Shown here: positions 60,486-64,000 of the stretch, piece after piece
How positions within the stretch are numbered: the stretch's first letter is position 1
How the letters are laid out: every line of letters starts with the position of its first letter
Source of the DNA: CAZBDU01 sp964490725
GTDB taxonomy: Bacteria; Spirochaetota; Spirochaetia; SZUA-6; DRHE01
Length of the DNA stretch: 64,000 nt
Assembly: GCA_964490725.1 (NCBI GenBank)
Contig: CAZBDU010000017.1
Location: 14,592 to 78,591, forward strand
Reading direction: 5' to 3'
Translations under genes and position numbers: made by a program
The notes under the pieces: model-generated
Told to the model about the DNA's origin: nothing
Databases searched by the model: none
What the model saw: the letters and a program-made list of their open reading frames with translations, nothing else

Positions 60486-61706
60486 ATGGATATCGAGAAG
60501 AAAGTGCATGAGTTTGTAGTGGACAGAAAACGTCTCTCGGGCCGCGAGAGCTTCGCATCGGACCCGTTCTGGAAGGGGCTCGTTCGGGTCGGGACGGAGC
60601 TGTGGTTCGACAGCGGCGACATGGAAGGGATCGCCGGGCTGTGGACGGCTGAGTTCCGGGCCCTGACCACCAACAACACCCTGCTCAACAAGGAAGTGCA
60701 GAAAGGGACCTACGACGAGGTGATCCCCAAGGCCGCCACTCTGCTCCGGGACCTGCCGGAGGAGGAGCGGGTGTTGGAGATCGCCTTCATTCTCAACGCG
60801 CGCCACGCGCTGAAGCTGGTGGACGCCTTCGGGGCCAGGGTCAGCGTGGAGCTGCACACGGCGGTGGCGCACGACGTGGAGGCCACGCTGCGCTACGCCC
60901 GGCGCTACCACCGCATCGAGCCGGAGAAGTTCATCGTCAAGGTGCCACTCACCGCCGAAGGGCTGCTGGCCACTCGACGGCTGCGCGAGGAGGGGCTGCC
61001 CATCAACTTCACCCTCGGCTTCAGCGCTCGGCAGAACTACCTGGCGGGGAGCTTCGCCTTTCCCAACTTCGTGAACGTCTTTCTCGGGCGGGCCAACTCC
61101 TACGTGGCGGACAACCACCTGGGGAGCGGCGCCTACATCGGGGAGAAGGCCACCCTGGCCAGCCAGCGCATTCTGGAAGAAGCCATGAAGGTGAGCGGGC
61201 GCTCGACCCGACAGATCGCCGCCAGCATGCGCTCCGGCGAACAGGTCCGGGACCTGGCCGGCGTGGACGTGATGACCATGCCGCTGCAGGTGGGCCGGGA
61301 TGCACGTCAGAACCTGAAGGGAAGCTTCCAGTTTCAGCGGGAGCGGGACTACGCGGTGGAGCTGTCCGTGGAGCCCGCCACCGAGGGGATCACCTCCCTG
61401 TGGGAGGTGACAGAGGCCGACCGCGCCCTGGTAAAGGCTATGGCCGCCACCCCTCCATCCTCGGCCGCGGAGCTGGCGGAGCTGGCCCGGGAGCAGGGGG
61501 TGGGCGCCCTGTTTCCCGAAATGAGCGCCGAAGACTTGCAGAACATCGCGGAAGACGGCAAAATCCCGAGACACGAGCGCTGGCGTGAGCGCGTCCGGCG
61601 AGGGGAGCTGGCCGCGGACAGCCTGCTCAACCTGGCCGGCCTGGCCCACTTTGCAGCCGACCAGAAGCAGCTGGACGACCGCATCCGAAGGTTGAGTCAG
61701 GGATGA
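60486..61706 (+). CDS. transaldolase-family protein
   Basis: The product is 406 residues. The N-terminal transaldolase signature WFDSGD (Asp42) and ALTTNNTLL are present, and the Schiff-base Lys sits in FIVKVPLTAEG (Lys152), with LPINFTLGFS after it. The C-terminal 90 residues are an added helical tail beyond the usual barrel. A true transaldolase exchanges three-carbon units in the pentose phosphate pathway; this divergent long form may use another sugar. It is divergent from the DUF4139 gene, and its stop lies in the first unit of the tandem repeat. Confidence 0.82.
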   Translation: MDIEKKVHEFVVDRKRLSGRESFASDPFWKGLVRVGTELWFDSGDMEGIAGLWTAEFRALTTNNTLLNKEVQKGTYDEVIPKAATLLRDLPEEERVLEIAFILNARHALKLVDAFGARVSVELHTAVAHDVEATLRYARRYHRIEPEKFIVKVPLTAEGLLATRRLREEGLPINFTLGFSARQNYLAGSFAFPNFVNVFLGRANSYVADNHLGSGAYIGEKATLASQRILEEAMKVSGRSTRQIAASMRSGEQVRDLAGVDVMTMPLQVGRDARQNLKGSFQFQRERDYAVELSVEPATEGITSLWEVTEADRALVKAMAATPPSSAAELAELAREQGVGALFPEMSAEDLQNIAEDGKIPRHERWRERVRRGELAADSLLNLAGLAHFAADQKQLDDRIRRLSQG

Positions 61707-61935
61707 CGAAATGCCGGCGCGGCCATGGAGGGCCAGAGCGCCGGCGATGAGTCAGGGATGACGAAATGCCGGCGCGGCCANNNNNNNNNNNNNNNNNNNN
61801 NNNNNNNNNNNNNNNNNNNNNNNNNNNNNNNNNNNNNNNNNNNNNNNNNNNNNNNNNNNNNNNNNNNNNNNNNNNNNNNNTGGAGGGCCAGAGCGCCGGC
61901 GATGAGTCAGGGATGACGAAATGCCGGCGCGGCCA
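61693..61935. repeat. 55-bp tandem hairpin repeat interrupted by an assembly gap
   Basis: A 55-bp unit starts at 61693, 61748 and 61903. Each full unit holds the inverted repeat GCCGGCGC / GCGCCGGC (61713-61745 in unit 1) with an inner GGCC/GGCC pair, giving a strong hairpin. The 33 bases left of the gap plus the 22 bases right of it make exactly one unit, so the array is continuous and the true copy number is at least three. Unit 1 hairpin is seven bases after the transaldolase stop and may terminate it. Confidence 0.9.
61781..61880. other. assembly gap of 100 N
   Basis: Exactly 100 undetermined bases, the usual placeholder for an unknown gap length. It falls within the 55-bp tandem repeat, which is probably why assembly stopped. 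Confidence 0.98.
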
Positions 61936-61998
61936 CGGAGGGCGGCAAGGCGGGCGCGATCATGCGCCGGGAGCGGACCAACCCCGAGGGGAGGGATC

Positions 61999-63249
61999 AT
62001 GGCCAGGACACCGTCCCGGCGCGTCTCCTTGAGCCTCATTGCGGCTGCGGTGTTCCTGCTGTGGTTCTCCCAGTACCTGTACCTGCCCACTCTCCCTGAG
62101 TACCTTCGCCTCAGGACCGGCTCGCTGGCGTCGGTGGGGGGCGTGCTGGCCATGTACGGGCTCTGGCAGCTCATCGTGCGCCTGCCCCTCGGCGTGGCGG
62201 TGGACGCCTTGGGGCGCCGCAGGCTGTTCATCTCCGCCGGCTTTCTGCTGTCCGCCGCCGGTCCGCTGGTCCTGGCGTTCGCCGCCGGCGTGCCCGCTCT
62301 GGCGATAGGTCGTTCCCTGGCTGGAGCGGCGATGGGAACCTGGGTGCCTCTGGTCGTCGTGTTCTCTGCGTTCTTCCCGGCCGAGGAGGCGCTGAAGGCC
62401 AGCTCGCTTCTCACCCTGGTGAGCGCTCTCAGCCGCATCGCGGCCACCGCCCTTAGCGGCCTGCTGGACCGCTGGGGAGGATACACCCTGGCATTCGTCC
62501 TGGCCGCCGCAGCCGCCACTGCCGCGCTTCTTTTCCTGCTGCCGGTGCCCATGGGGCGGGCAGCGGCGGGCGGGAAGGCAGCCCCGCGCCCCCGAGGCAG
62601 AAAGGCTCCCGCTCGCCCCGGCGAGCCGCCCAGACTCGCCGAGCTGCTCCGCCTTGCGGGGCACCGTGACGTTCTGCTGCCGTCCCTGATGGGCGCCCTC
62701 AATCAGTACATGGTGTTCGGCATCTCACTGGGGTTCCTGCCGTTGCTGGCCGGCCGTGTGGGAGGATCGCAGATTCTCATCGGTCTGACAGTGAGCGCAA
62801 ACCTGGTGGCTTTCACGGTCGGCACCCTGCTGGCGGCAGCGCTCTCACGCCGTGTATACCCCTCTCTGGGGGCAACCTACCTGCTCTTCGCGGCGGCCTG
62901 CGTCGGTGCGGCCCTCGCCGGGAGGCCCTGGCAGCTGTTCCTCCTGCAAGCCTTCATGGGCCTGGCGCACGGCGTGGGCTACCCGACGCTCATGGGGCTG
63001 AGCATTCAGAGGGTTTCTTCGAAGGCGCGCACCACGGCAATGGGGCTCCACCAGTCGATCTATGCCGCCGGCATCTTCGCCGGTCCATGGGCATGCGGGC
63101 TCGCCGCCGGCTGGCTGGGCATACGGCTGATGTTCGCGGTGACGGCGGCGGGAGTGCTCCTACTCGGCGTGTTCCTGACATGGACGCTGGGACGGAGGCG
63201 GCCGGCGGCGGCCCGTCAGGCTAGTACTAGGGAGGCAGGCTCGCCATGA
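61999..63249 (+). CDS. MFS transporter
   Basis: The product is 416 residues with twelve predicted membrane segments and a central charged loop (about residues 190-215, rich in Arg/Lys/Pro). The MFS motif between segments 2 and 3 is present as GVAVDALGRRRLFI. GAGGGGAGGG precedes the ATG at 61999. It is probably a drug or metabolite exporter of the DHA1 type; substrate unknown. Its last codons overlap the convergent lipase remnant. Confidence 0.86.
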   Translation: MARTPSRRVSLSLIAAAVFLLWFSQYLYLPTLPEYLRLRTGSLASVGGVLAMYGLWQLIVRLPLGVAVDALGRRRLFISAGFLLSAAGPLVLAFAAGVPALAIGRSLAGAAMGTWVPLVVVFSAFFPAEEALKASSLLTLVSALSRIAATALSGLLDRWGGYTLAFVLAAAAATAALLFLLPVPMGRAAAGGKAAPRPRGRKAPARPGEPPRLAELLRLAGHRDVLLPSLMGALNQYMVFGISLGFLPLLAGRVGGSQILIGLTVSANLVAFTVGTLLAAALSRRVYPSLGATYLLFAAACVGAALAGRPWQLFLLQAFMGLAHGVGYPTLMGLSIQRVSSKARTTAMGLHQSIYAAGIFAGPWACGLAAGWLGIRLMFAVTAAGVLLLGVFLTWTLGRRRPAAARQASTREAGSP

Positions 63250-63879
63250 GGGCCGCCAGCGAGAGGTACCAATCGAGGAGGTCCCCGTAGCCGCCCGGCG
63301 GGCTCAGGGGCAAGAGCCCCATGCGCACTACGTTCAGGTGGTCGAAGGGCTCCAGGGTTCCCATGAAGTTCCACACTCCGGGCCGCGGCCGGCTCCCTGG
63401 GGGAACGATCGCGGCTCCGCTGACCAGGGAGGGGCCGTCCATGGAGATGGTGTTCGCCACTCCGTCGTTGGGCCACCACGTCGAGTCCGCCGGGCACCTG
63501 GGATCGGCAGGGAGGCCGGAGCCCATGAACTCCGCCAGCGCACCAGGGCCCGGGTTCATGCCGATGTCCGGCACCTGGCGGCCCCGGCGCCGCGGTGGGT
63601 CTGTCGCGTGGCCCAGGAGAAGTAGTAGACTTCAGGCTGTTCGCTCACCCAGCGGTTCAGCTCCCGGGCTCCCTGGGGGTCAGGTCCCAGCTGCTGATGT
63701 CCCGGGTGCCCGTCCACAGGGGAGAGCCCGCCCCACGCAGGAGGTAGGAGTCGAAACTCTCCCCCCGCCGGCGGCGCCTCCGGCAGGCCGGTGCTGCGGC
63801 AGCCGCCCGACAGCAGGCCGCCCCCCGTTATGACCGCCGCGGCCAGCAGTCGGGCGCGGCGGTCCCTCCAGGTGCTCAC
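63227..63879 (-). pseudogene. decayed lipoprotein lipase gene
   Basis: GTG 63879 opens a lipoprotein signal peptide with a lipobox Cys (GGGLLSGGCRSTG). Reading then needs at least two frame changes: TGTRDISSWDLTP in one frame, ELNRWVSEQPEVYYFSWATR in another, and QVPDIGMNPGPGALAEFMG through the C-terminal DHLNVVRMGLLP in a third. These pieces follow staphylococcal-type lipases (Asp and His of the triad), but the GxSxG nucleophile region is missing. Total length is about half of a normal enzyme. Deletion plus frameshifts suggest a dead gene. Confidence 0.62.
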
Positions 63880-64000
63880 AGGCCCAATTGTCGGGGCAAC
63901 TTGACCGCGGCGCAAGCCGGACCGTAGCTTGAGAGGCAGGAGGCAGCTAGTGTCCTGTCCCCGAAATGCGGTAACACAAACGACTCAGTTTCTCCAAGAT

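Noticed and set aside
63945..64000. Possible insertion-sequence end (TAGTGTCCTGTCCCC)
   Set aside because: The window ends here; no inverted partner, transposase or target duplication can be seen.
1..64000. CRISPR arrays, tRNA, rRNA or riboswitches
   Set aside because: I saw no regularly spaced direct repeats other than the 55-bp tandem array, and no cloverleaf or rRNA-like stretch. A covariance-model scan would be needed to exclude small RNAs.

Overview
The window is GC-rich (about two thirds G+C) and fits a high-GC spirochaete, probably an environmental or metagenome-assembled genome. The main clue is the solute-binding proteins, whose signal peptides end in FAAGQTEK, FAAGGKEP and FAAGAKEG, a style common in Spirochaetales. 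The many two-component genes, the sugar-acid transporters and the 100-N assembly gap agree with this. The phylum is inferred from protein style, not from a marker gene.

1-4.4 kb: a sensory cluster. An [FeFe]-hydrogenase-like sensor kinase is followed, with ATGA overlaps, by two stand-alone receivers and a receiver-kinase hybrid. 4.4-7.1 kb: a minus-strand TetR / ABC-2 ATPase / permease operon and a small frameshifted gene. 7.2-12.9 kb: a LacI regulator with its own promoter and operator, then a binding protein, fused permease, ATPase and MBL-fold hydrolase. A decayed VOC gene follows.

13.3-22.4 kb: a five-gene minus-strand sugar cluster (TIM-barrel isomerase, RbsA-type ATPase, permease, binding protein, Gfo/Idh/MocA dehydrogenase). 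It faces a sigma-54 activator and a kinase in which an RbsA-like ABC ATPase domain is fused to PAS and histidine-kinase domains. The sugar operon has a near-consensus -24/-12 promoter, and an 18-bp palindrome sits about 160 bp upstream of the predicted start. I read this as a dedicated transport-coupled two-component system, the strongest candidate here for something undescribed.

22.6-28.6 kb: a membrane-anchored MutS-like ATPase and a second sugar ABC operon headed by an AraC-type regulator. 28.7-42.7 kb: a catabolic regulon. A tripartite tricarboxylate (TTT) transporter, RuBisCO-like protein, BKACE (DUF849) and DUF1537 kinase lie on the plus strand. Three TIM-barrel isomerase-like proteins and DhaK/DhaL lie on the minus strand. 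Two GntR regulators and a lyxose-isomerase-like cupin complete it. Two promoters carry almost the same sequence from the -10 box through a TTGYATACAA operator, and a third TGTATACA site lies before the GntR genes, so the locus is probably one regulon. Enzyme content resembles the 3-oxo-isoapionate branch of D-apiose breakdown, with an extra beta-keto-acid cleavage enzyme.

42.7-64 kb: a frameshifted rhodanese; a surface operon of a 2773-residue secreted protein, an FN3 protein and an outer-membrane beta-barrel candidate; a two-TM protein, TPR protein, acetyltransferase and DUF4139 protein; a transaldolase; a 55-bp tandem hairpin repeat broken by the assembly gap; an MFS transporter; and a decayed lipase. 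I saw no rRNA, tRNA, CRISPR array or intact insertion sequence. Unlisted gaps under 300 bases showed nothing I could support.
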